This document shows, one piece after another, positions 18,449 to 28,849 of a DNA stretch of 64,000 bases. A program made the position numbers and the translations under genes. Where the stretch lies: NCBI RefSeq assembly GCF_000173075.1, contig NZ_ABVL01000013.1:1-64000 (forward strand), read 5' to 3'. This DNA is from Chthoniobacter flavus Ellin428 (GTDB taxonomy: Bacteria > Verrucomicrobiota > Verrucomicrobiia > Chthoniobacterales > Chthoniobacteraceae). Positions within the stretch are counted from its first letter, which is position 1. Every line of letters begins with the position of its first letter. The notes beneath the pieces were generated by a model, which saw only the letters and a list, made by a program, of their open reading frames with translations, did not search any database and had not been told where the DNA came from.

Positions 18449-19281
18449 GCGAAGGGGCGGAACGTCACCTGAGGGAGTTCCGGCAAGGCAAATTCCGGCG
18501 CAGGATTCTGGAACACAATGCCGATGAGGCTGTCGCTCCGGAAGGGCGCGGGCAAGCCCAGGGTCTCCAGAGCTTTCAAGCCGGCGTGCATGAGGCGCCA
18601 GGGAATCGGCACGAAAGTGGGGCGATTCCCCTGCTTGTCCGCCATGCGCTGAAGCAGGCTGCGCAGGGAAATTTTCTCCGGATGCGCGGCGGAAATGGCG
18701 TGCGAGATCGACGGTGCATCGGACTGGCAAAGGGCGAAGACCAGTTCCGCGAGGTCCTCGTCAAAGACGAGGTACTGAATGTAAGAGCCATCACCGATCA
18801 ACGGGATGAAACGGCCGCTCGCCGCCCGCTCCAGGGAGCGCATCAATGAACCGGAGGTATTCGACCAGACCAGGCCGGGACGCACGACCGCCCAACCCAA
18901 TTCCAAGGCAGCGGCTTCGACTTCGAGTTTGGCCTGTCCGTACAGCGAGCGGCAGCCGGGAAAGGAACTGAGCGAAGAAATGAAGACCGCGCGCTTCACC
19001 CCTGCCTCCCGGGCCGCGCGTAAAAGGCCGATGCTGCCGTCGACATTGATCTCGTGGATTTTCCCTGGGCTTTTCGGACGGAAATCGTAGGCGCAATGCA
19101 CGAGAGCATCGACCTCGCCCCACGGCAGGCTCCATGGATCGTCGCCGAGTTGGTAGGGCACGCGTTGCGCGTAGGTCACGCTGCGGCGGCCAAAGCCCAG
19201 CACGTCCCACCCGTGCGCCCGGAAGCAGCGCGCCATCGCAGAGCCGACATGCCCGGCGGCACCTGTAATCGCACAGCGCAT
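18445..19281 (-). CDS. NAD-dependent epimerase/dehydratase (extended SDR)
   Basis: 278 residues. Rossmann motif GAAGHVGSA at residues 7-15, a central ISSLSSF and the YGQAK catalytic Tyr-x3-Lys. Probably makes or modifies a nucleotide sugar or a related oxidised intermediate for the glycan operon. Start 19281 lies two bases after the stop of the GMC gene; a longer upstream frame overlapping that gene is not needed. Confidence 0.88.
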   Translation of the reverse strand: MRCAITGAAGHVGSAMARCFRAHGWDVLGFGRRSVTYAQRVPYQLGDDPWSLPWGEVDALVHCAYDFRPKSPGKIHEINVDGSIGLLRAAREAGVKRAVFISSLSSFPGCRSLYGQAKLEVEAAALELGWAVVRPGLVWSNTSGSLMRSLERAASGRFIPLIGDGSYIQYLVFDEDLAELVFALCQSDAPSISHAISAAHPEKISLRSLLQRMADKQGNRPTFVPIPWRLMHAGLKALETLGLPAPFRSDSLIGIVFQNPAPEFALPELPQVTFRPFA

Positions 19282-19283
19282 GA

Positions 19284-20870
19284 TCAGAGTTTCGCCGCCT
19301 CGGTGGCGATGCGGTGCGCATTGGCCATGACGGTGAGAGTAATGGTCGTGGCGGGAATGCTGGGGAAGACGGAGGCGTCGAGCAGGTGCACGCGAGCGAG
19401 GCCGGTCGGTTGGCCGAGGACGTCGGTCTCGAATTTTCCCGGGCGCGAACGCATGGGGAAAGTGCCGCCCGAATGATAGCTGCGGCCGGGTTCCGCGAAT
19501 TGCATCGCCGGCACAACCGGCGCACCACCGAGGAAGCGGGCATTGGCCACCAACTTGAGCCCCGCCCGAATGCTCGCCCACCACGCGCGCCGGCTGGGTT
19601 GCGGCTCGACGTGCAGGTGTGGCTGGCCGGCGGCATTCCGGCGCAACGAAATATTCAGCCGTCCGGAATCGCGCGAATGCAGGAAGCCTTGCACGACGAG
19701 CAACCGGCCGAACAACTGCTCGGCCACCCACGGAATGCGTAGGAAGAAGCGCAACGGCGTCTCCATCAAGGCGCGCTGGAGAAAATCGCTGTAGCTGAAA
19801 ATCTCGAGATGCACGAGGTGCCGGCTGATGGCTGGATCCTCGATCTCCACGAAAGCCTGGACCAGCGAATGCAGCTCTTCCTGGCGCACATCGGGGGTTC
19901 TCCGCAGCCGGAAAAACGGGTAGATGAAATACTGGCTGTCGAGCATCTCCACCGTTTGATCGAAGGCTCCGAGGGAATTCAGGACCAACCCGGCGGTGGG
20001 CAGCACACCGGTGCCGACGAAGGCGCGCTCGGCTTCGAACGTCACCGTCTGCTGGCGCTCCAGATCGCGGGCGATGATGGTGACGCCATTCGCGGTCGGC
20101 TCCAATTTCTCGACGCTGTGTCGATCAATGTAAGTGACCTTCTTCTCCTCGATCAATCGGCGCAGCGTGGATGCCGTGGAATAGATGAGCCCGTACGGAC
20201 AACCGTAAAGGCAGAGCCCGCAATGCACGCACCCGAGGCCTCGCGCCTCGTCCGCCGCCGTGACCGCGACGCGCGAACGGCCAAAGTGCAGGCCCGCGCG
20301 ACGCAACGGTTCACGATTCGCCCGCAGGTCGGCGAGAAATTCGCCGGCTTGTTGCGAGGGTCGCAAATCCTGGCCGCGATCCGTATAGGTCGGCAGCAAT
20401 TCGGCCAACTCATCGTTCACCGCGCTGGTCGGCATGAAATCGAAGACGGCACGATAATGCGGCTCGAGGTCGGCCACGGAAATCGGCCAGTCCTCGATGT
20501 CCGCCGCGCGCGAAGGAAGCTGCGAGGCGCCCCAGACATTGCTCAAACCACCGCGCGCTTCGGAATAGTGAAAGGGCGGCTCTTCGGCGGAATCCAGAAG
20601 CGTCCCATTCGTGGCGTACGGATAATCCGAGCCGTAGTTGAGCTTCACATGAATCGAACCCTGGCGCGTTTTCTGGTCACCGCCACGGAGCGCATCCAGA
20701 TCCGCCGCCGGCCATTGCCCAGGCGGCAGCTTGCCGAGGCGATCGAGAATCTCCTGCCGCTCTTTCTCCAGCTTGCGACCCGCGTCGAGGATGGTGACGG
20801 GCAGGCCGCGATTGGTGAGCGCCACCGCGGCGGAGATGGCCGCCGGACCGGAACCGATTACGTAGAACAT
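19284..20870 (-). CDS. GMC-family FAD-dependent oxidoreductase
   Basis: 528 residues. FAD-binding YVIGSGPAAISAA at the very N-terminus; the C-terminal GMC signature DASVFPSIPATTITLTVMANA is present, with HSGGTFPM supplying an active-site His. A CVHCGLCLYGCP segment at about residues 212-223 has the spacing Cx2Cx2Cx3CP of a ferredoxin cluster, as in some long-chain alcohol oxidase relatives. In this operon it probably oxidises a sugar or lipid hydroxyl. The start overlaps the preceding gene by 13 bases. Confidence 0.88.
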   Translation of the reverse strand: MFYVIGSGPAAISAAVALTNRGLPVTILDAGRKLEKERQEILDRLGKLPPGQWPAADLDALRGGDQKTRQGSIHVKLNYGSDYPYATNGTLLDSAEEPPFHYSEARGGLSNVWGASQLPSRAADIEDWPISVADLEPHYRAVFDFMPTSAVNDELAELLPTYTDRGQDLRPSQQAGEFLADLRANREPLRRAGLHFGRSRVAVTAADEARGLGCVHCGLCLYGCPYGLIYSTASTLRRLIEEKKVTYIDRHSVEKLEPTANGVTIIARDLERQQTVTFEAERAFVGTGVLPTAGLVLNSLGAFDQTVEMLDSQYFIYPFFRLRRTPDVRQEELHSLVQAFVEIEDPAISRHLVHLEIFSYSDFLQRALMETPLRFFLRIPWVAEQLFGRLLVVQGFLHSRDSGRLNISLRRNAAGQPHLHVEPQPSRRAWWASIRAGLKLVANARFLGGAPVVPAMQFAEPGRSYHSGGTFPMRSRPGKFETDVLGQPTGLARVHLLDASVFPSIPATTITLTVMANAHRIATEAAKL

Positions 20871-22510
20871 GCGCGGGATGTTACCCGACGATCACGCCAG
20901 CCCTTCCAGAGATCGGCGGCGTAATCAAAGAGGAAGAAGAAGTAGAGGAGGAAGAAGGGTTCGTAGACAAAGCGAAAGCGACCATTCGTCACGCCCACCA
21001 TGCACGACACATACAGACCGCCGAGGACCGTGAGCACCCAGGCAAAGTGGAACGGGCGCAACTGCGAGGGCCGCAGAATCGCCGCGAACATGCCCAGGAA
21101 GCCAAGGATGTAGAAGAAAGGCACGCCCGGCAGGGTGTGTCGCCAGTCACCCACACCACCATAGAAATCGTGCACCCACCGCTTTTGATCCAGGTGCCGG
21201 TCGGGCATGCGGAAGTGGATGAGATATTTGTTCCAGTTCTTTTGATAGCGGGTGAACCAGGCCACTTTCGATGAGCGGTAATGCTCCTTCAGCCAGTCAG
21301 GGATTTGCTCCAGGGTGATCGGCCGGCCGGTGAGACCGTGGCCGAGGACGGTGGTCATCCAGTCCTTCATGGTAAGCGCCTCGCGCTGATTCTCCCACAG
21401 CGAACGCTTGTCCCAGCAGTAGGCGCTCCAGGCATCCACCGCCAAACGAAACTTGATCCACGGCTCCATCAGGGTCTTGACCGGTTCCGCCTTGAGCGTC
21501 TCCAGGCAGAGGCCGCGCACGATGCGCGCCTCCTCGGGCGCCTGCTTCTTGCGGCCCTGAAAACGCTCGGCGACGTAGTTGCCCACCGCCGTGTTGATGT
21601 CTTTTGAAACGCGCACCAACTGCGTGGGGAATTCCACCGAGCGGGCGCGCGCCTTTTGCCGGATGGGAAGAATGCGCGGCATAATGCCCGGCTCGGTCGC
21701 GGATTCGGTCGGTGCAAAGCGAATGAGCGACGCGTAGACAAGCGACGAGACGTCGCGATCGCCACCGACGTGAAAGGCGACCTGGAAGGTGATCACCACC
21801 GCGGCCACGGCCACGGCCATGCGCCACCACTGCTTCCAGAAAACGAGGAAGGTGAGCAAGCCCGCAAAGAGCAGGAAGGTTTTCGATTCCAGACGCGTGC
21901 CAAAAACGAGCACGAGGCTGACCATGAACCAAGCCAGCCGGCCCAGCGTCGGACGCCGGGCCAGGAGCGTTCCGGCGAGGAGCATCACGAGGGTGAAGAA
22001 GAGGAACTGCGCCTCCCCCATGATGGTATGCTCGTACCAGATGATGAACGGATTCGCGCCGAAGAGGATCGTCACTGGGATGATAGCGACGCGCCAAAAG
22101 CGGAACCAGAACCGGACCAGCGCGCCGACGATGAGGATCGCGATCAACCCCATCACGTGCTGGGCCACGGCGATGGTGACAGTCGCCGGCGCAGGCAGCA
22201 AAAAGGCGGCACTGAAAAGCACGGGGGTGAGATAGGAGCGCTTGTGGTGGATGTAAAAGTGGTGGTCCTCGATGATGCGCTGGGTCGTGACGAGATAGTC
22301 GGAGCTATCGTACTGCACGTAGCCGTTGGGCATGCACCACATCACCGCCGCGCGAATGGCAAAGCCGATGAGCAACGCCGGCAGGCACCAGCGCAGCACT
22401 TCGCGGAAGGTTTGCTTCCAGCTCACATCGGTACTCGCGGAGACTGCCGCCGATGGGGCGGGCGTCTCCAGGCCTCCATCCGCTACGGGAGAGGATACGG
22501 GTGGCTCCAT
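20858..22510 (-). CDS. Polytopic membrane protein, GT39/ArnT-like glycosyltransferase fold
   Basis: 550 residues with roughly ten hydrophobic segments after a Pro/Ser-rich N-terminal tail of about 30 residues. An acidic pair in the first periplasmic loop (QYDSSDYL, near residue 70) occupies the place of the catalytic Asp of GT-C/GT39 transferases, and a long extracytoplasmic stretch (about 245-420) follows. Such enzymes move a sugar from a polyprenyl-phosphate carrier, which fits the GT2 at the end of the same operon. First gene of that operon; the name is inferred from topology, not a full-length match. Confidence 0.65.
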   Translation of the reverse strand: MEPPVSSPVADGGLETPAPSAAVSASTDVSWKQTFREVLRWCLPALLIGFAIRAAVMWCMPNGYVQYDSSDYLVTTQRIIEDHHFYIHHKRSYLTPVLFSAAFLLPAPATVTIAVAQHVMGLIAILIVGALVRFWFRFWRVAIIPVTILFGANPFIIWYEHTIMGEAQFLFFTLVMLLAGTLLARRPTLGRLAWFMVSLVLVFGTRLESKTFLLFAGLLTFLVFWKQWWRMAVAVAAVVITFQVAFHVGGDRDVSSLVYASLIRFAPTESATEPGIMPRILPIRQKARARSVEFPTQLVRVSKDINTAVGNYVAERFQGRKKQAPEEARIVRGLCLETLKAEPVKTLMEPWIKFRLAVDAWSAYCWDKRSLWENQREALTMKDWMTTVLGHGLTGRPITLEQIPDWLKEHYRSSKVAWFTRYQKNWNKYLIHFRMPDRHLDQKRWVHDFYGGVGDWRHTLPGVPFFYILGFLGMFAAILRPSQLRPFHFAWVLTVLGGLYVSCMVGVTNGRFRFVYEPFFLLYFFFLFDYAADLWKGWRDRRVTSRACST

Positions 22511-22639
22511 TAACCGAGGTGACTGAACAGCATAAGAATAGGCGCGGTAAGGAAATGCATACGGGGCGATTTGTGAAGCGATTTTCCTGACAGGGTCGCA
22601 ACTCCCAGTTTTCCTAACGGCCTCCGTCAGCCGCTCTTG

Positions 22640-24811
22640 CTACTTCGCCGGCTTGGCCGCGACGGTGATTTTGATCGGGTTGCTCGGATAAATGACCCGC
22701 ATCTTTTTGTCCCCGCTGGTGGGCACCTGGCTTTCGGCGTTGATGATGAAGCTGTAGGTGCCTTCCTTCGTCTTATCCGTCGTGGCCACCGTAAGCGTGG
22801 CCTCGGTTTGGCCGGGATTGATCGTCGTGGTCGGGATGGTGAGGCCGGGCGGAAGGTCGTAGCCGGTGCCGGTGAGTTGGATGGCGCTGGGCATATCCGC
22901 GCGGCGGGCGGCGGTGACCTTTACCTTGATCGGGTCGCCGGCCTTGATGGCAGTGTCGGTGGTGGAAGCGGTCACGGCAAAGGGAGTCGTTTCCCGCACG
23001 GCCAGCATGATGCTCTTGGTGATGCGGCAAATGGCGGGCGTGTTCACGGTATTCCAGACGATGGTGCCTCCGCGCGCTTCGCGAACCAGTTTTTCCGATC
23101 CTACCTGACACGTGCCAACGATCTTGATCTCGGCCTCGCCGATCGGCGCATCCGGCGCGGCATTCACGACGAGCGTGCCCCACTTCACGCCGGGGCCGAT
23201 GACAATCGGATCGGCCGTCACGCCGGGCGGCAGATTCTGCGCCTCCACTTCGATCGGCGCATCGTTATCGTTCATCCGCCAGACGAGGACATCGAGCCGC
23301 TGCCGTCCGCCCTGATACACGCACGAGCTGTCGATGTGGATGTCGTGCGTCGGCGTGCAGACGAGACGGAAATCCGGCGCCGGATCCTTCTTGATCTCGA
23401 GCCGGTATTGATACTGCGGCCCCCCCTGCACCTGGCTGTAAACGTGCTCCAGCCGCAGCGTGAAATCCGCGTCCTTTGGCGCCGTCCACAGGTAGACGAT
23501 GTCCCGGGTCATCGTCGGGAAACGCAACTGGCCGATATTTTCACCGGTATCCTGGTAACTGTTGATCAGCTTGCCCTCGGGTTTGCCGTCGTTCTCGTAG
23601 ATTTCCAGATCAGGATCAGCGGGCGAATTGATCCGCTCCGAGGCCACATCGATGAGATACTTTTCGCCCTTCTTCGCGCTAAAAGTGTAATAGCCGGCGT
23701 CCTTTGGGGCATTGAACGCGCCGGTCACGGCACACGGCACAGGGATGTGCTGCGTGTGTTCGATGCTGTCGTTCGGTCGCTGCTGCAGCAGCTCCGGGCT
23801 ATCGCTGTAGACGAGCATCCGCGCGTTCGAAGTGCCGGTATCGCCACTGACGCGCACTTCCATGCCGTCCAGCCGGGAGGACGGCGGGCGGACCAATTCA
23901 TTGACCTGCAAGCCGGTCACTTTCTGCGAATCGCTCGGCACTTCGATCTTCCGCACCACCTTCTCCAGCGGCCGCCCATTCACCTGCACATCGGTCTTCT
24001 CGCCGCCCGGCAGATTGCGCCCGTAAAAGGTAATGTCCGCGGTGGTGCCGGGCTTCGCGCCGCTGGGCGTGATGAAATCCAAATACGGCCCGGTGCTGAT
24101 CTTGAGCCGGTAAAAGCAATCCTCCCCGCCGTTATACATGAAGTCGGTAAACCGCACATAATAGTCGCCGTCCTCCGGCACATCGAAGTCAATGAACGGG
24201 TCACGCTTTTGGTCCCGGATGTTGGCATCCTGGTTCGAAGCGATTTCTTTCCCTGCGCTGTTGAAGAGCACGAGTGTGCCGTCCAGGCGCGAATCCAGGC
24301 GCCAGGCGAGGGATTCAATCAAAACTCGCTGGCCTCGCTTGGCCTCGAAGACAAACCAATCGATGTCCTCCGCTGGGCTGACCGTGCCGTTGATGATGCA
24401 ATTCAACGGCACGCGATTCGCCTTGTCGCGGGTATTATTTGGCTCCTTCTCCATCACCTCCGCGCAGTCGCTCACGTCGAACGCGCGCGGATTGCTCACG
24501 CCCATTTTGCCGGCGGAGCGCACGTCATAAACACCAACGGGCACATTCGCCGCCACCGTCACTTTGAAACGCGCCGGCAGTTTCGCCGGGTCGGAGATCA
24601 GCTCGGCCGTAATGCCCGGATTGCTGAAATAAAGCTTCTTCGTTTCGTCGAGCCGACTGCCGTTGAGTTCGACTTCGACCGTCGTGCCCCGCTTCGCGCC
24701 GCAGGGGAGGATGTGCTGGAGTTCCGGGACGGGAATTTCCTGGGCGTGGGCGGTGAGGATCGACGCCAGGAGGCCGCAAATCGCCACCGCCGATTGAATG
24801 AATCTTTTCAC
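22640..24811 (-). CDS. Exported PPC-domain (pre-peptidase C-terminal) protein of PVC type
   Basis: About 723 residues, start taken at GTG 24811 (MKRFIQSAV...), which gives a signal peptide ending TAHAQ. Contains several beta-sandwich units. PPC-like segments have the pattern EKEPNNTRDKANRVPLNCIINGTVSPAEDIDWFVFEA-type (near 120-150), a second near QRPNDSIEHTQHIP, and C-terminal Ig-like strands. No catalytic motif seen. Such proteins usually accompany DUF1501 and DUF1549/DUF1553 genes, as here directly downstream of them, and are thought to work at the cell surface. Confidence 0.82.
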   Translation of the reverse strand: MKRFIQSAVAICGLLASILTAHAQEIPVPELQHILPCGAKRGTTVEVELNGSRLDETKKLYFSNPGITAELISDPAKLPARFKVTVAANVPVGVYDVRSAGKMGVSNPRAFDVSDCAEVMEKEPNNTRDKANRVPLNCIINGTVSPAEDIDWFVFEAKRGQRVLIESLAWRLDSRLDGTLVLFNSAGKEIASNQDANIRDQKRDPFIDFDVPEDGDYYVRFTDFMYNGGEDCFYRLKISTGPYLDFITPSGAKPGTTADITFYGRNLPGGEKTDVQVNGRPLEKVVRKIEVPSDSQKVTGLQVNELVRPPSSRLDGMEVRVSGDTGTSNARMLVYSDSPELLQQRPNDSIEHTQHIPVPCAVTGAFNAPKDAGYYTFSAKKGEKYLIDVASERINSPADPDLEIYENDGKPEGKLINSYQDTGENIGQLRFPTMTRDIVYLWTAPKDADFTLRLEHVYSQVQGGPQYQYRLEIKKDPAPDFRLVCTPTHDIHIDSSCVYQGGRQRLDVLVWRMNDNDAPIEVEAQNLPPGVTADPIVIGPGVKWGTLVVNAAPDAPIGEAEIKIVGTCQVGSEKLVREARGGTIVWNTVNTPAICRITKSIMLAVRETTPFAVTASTTDTAIKAGDPIKVKVTAARRADMPSAIQLTGTGYDLPPGLTIPTTTINPGQTEATLTVATTDKTKEGTYSFIINAESQVPTSGDKKMRVIYPSNPIKITVAAKPAK

Positions 24812-24842
24812 GAGTCTTGTGTCGGACAAAAGGAGTTTTTGA

Positions 24843-24922
24843 ACCACGGATTACGCGGATTTCACGAATGAGACGAGCGGCGCGGATTTCTTTAATCCGT
24901 GAAATCCGCGTAATCCGTGGTC
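24843..24922. repeat. ACGGATT-type word palindrome
   Basis: Left arm CCACGGATTACGCGGATTTC (24844-24863) and its inverted copy at 24900-24921, separated by a loop containing ATGAGACGAGC (24868-24878) and GCGGATTTCT. The same loop and arms recur at 56213-56293. It sits between the DUF1501 gene and the next gene of the minus-strand group. Confidence 0.75.
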
Positions 24923-24955
24923 ACCCTTCCTCCCGAATTAGAACGGTCCAGGCTC

Positions 24956-26287
24956 TCAGGCCAGCAGCTCTTTGATCGGCTCGCCGTAGTTGAGGATCGG
25001 CACCGGGCGGTCGGCGTCGTTGACGTAACTCTTCGTCTGGTCGATGCCGAGCAGGTGATACATCGTCGAGAGAACGTCCTGCGGCGAAACCGGGCGCTCC
25101 TTCGGAAACTCGGCGCGCGCGTCGCTCTCGCCGAGCACGATGCCACGCTTGAGTCCGCCACCGGCCATCGGCACGGAGAAGACATTCGGCCAGTGATCGC
25201 GACCGGCATCCTTATTGATACGCGGCGTGCGGCCAAATTCACCCCACGCGAGCACGAGTGTATTGTCGAGCTGCCCGCGCTGCGAAAGATCTTCGATCAA
25301 ACCGGCAAACGCCGCATCGAACTGCGGCAGGTTCTTGTTCTTCAGGCTTTCGAAGTTATTCGCATGCGTGTCCCAGCCGCCGACGTTCACCGTCACGAAA
25401 CGCACGCCGGATTCGATCAAGCGCCGGGCGAGCAGCGTGTTCTGGCCCCAGGTGGTGCGGCCATACATGTCGCGCGTCTTCGCGTCTTCCTTGCCGATGT
25501 CAAACGCCGCCTGCACCTTCGGCGAAGTGACGATGTTATAAGCCTGCTGGGCAAAGGTATCCATGCCACCGATGAGGCCGGAGGAATCGACGTCCCGGCG
25601 CAGCGTGTCGAAGTGGCTGAGGATGGCGCGGCGATTTTCCAGCCGGTCCAGGGTCAGGCCCTGCGGAACCTTCAGGTTCTGCACCGTGAAGTTATCGCTA
25701 TTCGGATCGCCTTGCGTTTCAAACGGGTTGTAAGCCACGCCAAGATAGGCGGCGAGCGAGCTCTTCGGCGCCGTCGGCACGGTGACATACGCCGGGAAAC
25801 CTTCGACCTTCGGTCCCATCTCCTTGGCCACGATGCTGCCATAGGACGGCGCCTCGTTGGACGGAATATCATTCGTCGGCTTGTAACCGGTGAGCAGCGT
25901 GTGCGTCGCCGATTCGTGCCCAGCATCGCCGTGGGTGCACGACCGGACGAGCGCGAGCTTGTCGCATACCTTGGCGATGCGCGGCATGTGCTCGCCGATT
26001 TGCAGACCGTCCAGGTTGGTATTGATCGGGCTGAAAGTGCCGCGGAATTCGGACGGTGCGTCGGGCTTCAAGTCCCACATATCGAGCTGGCTGGGGCCGC
26101 CCCCCATCCAGAAGAGGATCACGTTCATGTCCTTGGTCGCCTTGCCGGCAGCCTCGGCCATGGCTTTCTGACGCAGGAAAGAACTCAGCGACAAGCCGCC
26201 GAGCATCAGGCCGCCGGTTCGAAGAAAGCTGCGGCGAGTAACGCCGTCGCAGCAACGATACGCTCCACTGTGGACGTCGATATTCAT
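24956..26287 (-). CDS. Tat-exported DUF1501 protein (sulfatase-like fold)
   Basis: 443 residues. Tat signal TRRSFLRTGGLMLGG at about 18-32. The body has the DUF1501 landmarks: NVILFWMGGGPSQLDMWDLKP, ALVRSCTHGDAGHESATH, VTVNVGGWDTHANNF and LAWGEFGRTPRIN. The fold is related to alkaline phosphatase/sulfatase, but the activity is unproven. It follows the DUF1549/1553 gene by 7 bases, the standard gene pair in Planctomycetes and Verrucomicrobia. Confidence 0.92.
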   Translation of the reverse strand: MNIDVHSGAYRCCDGVTRRSFLRTGGLMLGGLSLSSFLRQKAMAEAAGKATKDMNVILFWMGGGPSQLDMWDLKPDAPSEFRGTFSPINTNLDGLQIGEHMPRIAKVCDKLALVRSCTHGDAGHESATHTLLTGYKPTNDIPSNEAPSYGSIVAKEMGPKVEGFPAYVTVPTAPKSSLAAYLGVAYNPFETQGDPNSDNFTVQNLKVPQGLTLDRLENRRAILSHFDTLRRDVDSSGLIGGMDTFAQQAYNIVTSPKVQAAFDIGKEDAKTRDMYGRTTWGQNTLLARRLIESGVRFVTVNVGGWDTHANNFESLKNKNLPQFDAAFAGLIEDLSQRGQLDNTLVLAWGEFGRTPRINKDAGRDHWPNVFSVPMAGGGLKRGIVLGESDARAEFPKERPVSPQDVLSTMYHLLGIDQTKSYVNDADRPVPILNYGEPIKELLA

Positions 26288-26294
26288 ATGGGGA

Positions 26295-28773
26295 TTAGTG
26301 GTTAAAGAGAAATTCTTTGGCGTTGAGGAACATCCACTCGAAGTCTTCGAGGGACGCCCGGCGATCTTTGGCGCCGGCGACCATGGCCAGCGCGTCCTTC
26401 ATTTCATCGGGACGCGGGTTGCGGCCAAAAGCGCTGAGATAGAAGTCGGCCAGGATTTCTTCGTCCGATTTCTTCGCATCGAGCAACTGATTCAGACGGC
26501 CTTTCTTGTCGGCGATCTTGTTCTGTAATTCGGGCGAATTCATCAGGTCGAGCACCTGGGAAAGATTCGGCGCATAACTCCGCTCGCATTCGCAAGCGGT
26601 CTCCCGCATGGAGCGGCCAAACACCGTGAGGAAGTAACTCGGCACCGCTTCATCCGGCAGATCGATGGCGCGCGTCCCGAGGGGCAGCCCTTCGAACTTC
26701 GACTCCGAACCGGTCACCTGATCGACGGCGTCGAGCAGCGCCTGCGCGGAAAGCCGCTTCGGCGTGTAACGCGCGTAATTCTGGCGGTCCGTTTTGTTTT
26801 GTTCCGTCGGCGTCGAACTCAGACTGTAAGTCCGCGATTTCATGATCACCGACATGAGATGCTTGAGGTCGAAGTGGTAGTTGATCATCTCCTTGGCCAG
26901 TGCGTCGAGCAGTTGCGGATTGCTCGGCGGATTGGTCACGCGCATGTCATCGACGGCTTCCACGAGACCCACGCCCATGTAGTGCGCCCACGTACGGTTC
27001 GCAATGGCCTTGGCGAAATACGGATTCTTCGGATCCGCCATCCAATCGGCGAGCTTCTGCCGCGGATCCTCCCCGCGCACATAATCGTATTCCGGCCCGT
27101 TCAGCGCCTTCGGCTTCATCGTCTGGCCGGTGCGCGGCTGATTCACGGCGCCATCCTTTTTCACCACGATCGCCTGCTCGTCACCCAATCCACGTTTGAC
27201 GGAGACGCGGGCGAAGAACGCGCCGTAGCCCCAATAGTCATCCTGTGTGATGCGTTCGTAGGGATGATTGTGACAGTTCGCGCAGGAAAGGCGCAGGCCG
27301 AGGAAAAGCTCCGAACTGTCGTTGACCATCGCCACGGTATTGCGCACCCAGCGATACCAATTGGTCGGCGGACATTCGGCGCTCTCGCCCTGCGCGGTGA
27401 GAATCGCGCGCACGAATTGGTCGTAGGGCATGTTCTGCGCAAAGGCATCGTGCAGCCAGCCGGTGAAGGCAAAGGTGCCCGCCTTGAGCGTGTTCTGTCC
27501 GTGGCGTTGCACCCGGAGAAGATCGCCCCACTGATTCGACCAATAACCCGCGTATTCCGGGCGATCGAGAAGCCTATCCACCAACCGGTCGCGCTTGTCC
27601 TCCGACTGGTCCGCGAGAAAGGCCTTCACTTCCTCCGCCGTCGGCAGCGTGCCGATGGCGTCGAGGCTGGCGCGGCGCAGGAATTCTTCGTCGGAGCAAA
27701 CCGCGCTCGGGGCAATGCCGAGCTTGTGCCATTTTTCGGCAACCAGTTCGTCGATGAAATTCTTCGGCTGGAAATGCGCGTAGGCTTCCGCTGGGCAACC
27801 CGCGGCTGAAGGGGACGGCGACGCGGGCCACGTCCACCTGGCCCATGTAGCGGACCATCACCGCGCCTTCGCCGGTGTGGCCGAGCGTGCTCACGAGACC
27901 ATTCGTCTCGACCTTCAGGATATCCGGCTGCTGCGCCTTGTATTCCGCCTGGCGGGTGACGTCTTGAAACGAGCCGTCGGTGTAATGCGCGACCACGCGC
28001 AACTGCTGCTCTCCCACGCCAGCCAGGAGTCGCTCACGCGGGAGAACTTCGATGCTCTGCACCGTCGGCGCTTTTTCGTCACCGTAGGGCACGCCTTGGG
28101 CGATCCAGCGGCTAAGCATCTTATAGGCTTCGGAATGCTCGTCGAAACGAGTGCCGCCGCCGTGAACGATCGTGCCGGTGGCCTTTTTCAGGATCAGCGA
28201 TTCCTCGGGCGACGCCGGGAAGACGCGGCGGCCATGCGCTTCATTGACCAACGCGTCGTAGTCGAACTTTGGCTCGAAGGCGAAGAGGGAAAGCTTGAAA
28301 CCGTTCTGGCCCGAGGCCTTGCCGTGACAGCCGCCGGTATTGCATCCGGTCTTGGTCAGGATCGGCTCGATGTCGTTGACGAAGTGGAGTTCGCGCTCGA
28401 CGGCAAAATTGCGGACGGTCGCCCTGGCGGACGCGACGACAGTTTGCTTGGTCACCGGGTCGACGACCGAAGCCTCGACGGAAATGGCGCCATCGCCCTT
28501 CGGCACCAGCCGGCCTCTTTCCACCGCGGCCACGCCATCGCCCGAGCCGCTGCCTTCGGTCAGTTGCGTCTTGTATTCGACCTGCCGGGTGCCGTCCCGC
28601 AGAGTGCCGTCGCTCATCTTCAGGGTGACGAGAAACTGCACGGACTGGTCGGCGTTGGTCAACGTGACCTCATGGGGCTCGATCGTCACCTCTGTGATTC
28701 GAGGCGCATCTTCGGCCACGCCCACGGAAGCGGCGGCGGCAAAAAACGCGAAAATGAGGGACTTTCTAAGCAT
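26295..28773 (-). CDS. DUF1549/DUF1553 exported protein with Ig-like and cytochrome-type motifs (frameshifted)
   Basis: Signal peptide, an Ig-like (BIG2) domain, a PSCyt-type motif CNTGGCHGKASGQNGFKLSLF, a second Ig-like domain ending VAVPF, then DUF1549 (NFIDELVAEKW, SCANCHNHPYE) and DUF1553 at the C-terminus ending AKEFLFNH. The frame changes near 27788: the first part continues as nonsense and the second part starts in another frame. Removing one base of the CC pair at 27788-27789 joins them into about 825 residues. Partner of the DUF1501 gene; possibly binds heme through the Cys-His motifs. Function unknown. Confidence 0.88.
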
Positions 28774-28849
28774 GCTGTGGGAGGTGGCTTTAATGGAATG
28801 CCCGTCCTTGGTGACGTGGCGATTTCAACTACTTCCTCTTTAAAGCAGA

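Noticed and set aside
22637..24871. Long plus-strand frame opposite the PPC gene
   Set aside because: No motif, Arg/His-rich composition; explained by GC bias opposite a real gene.
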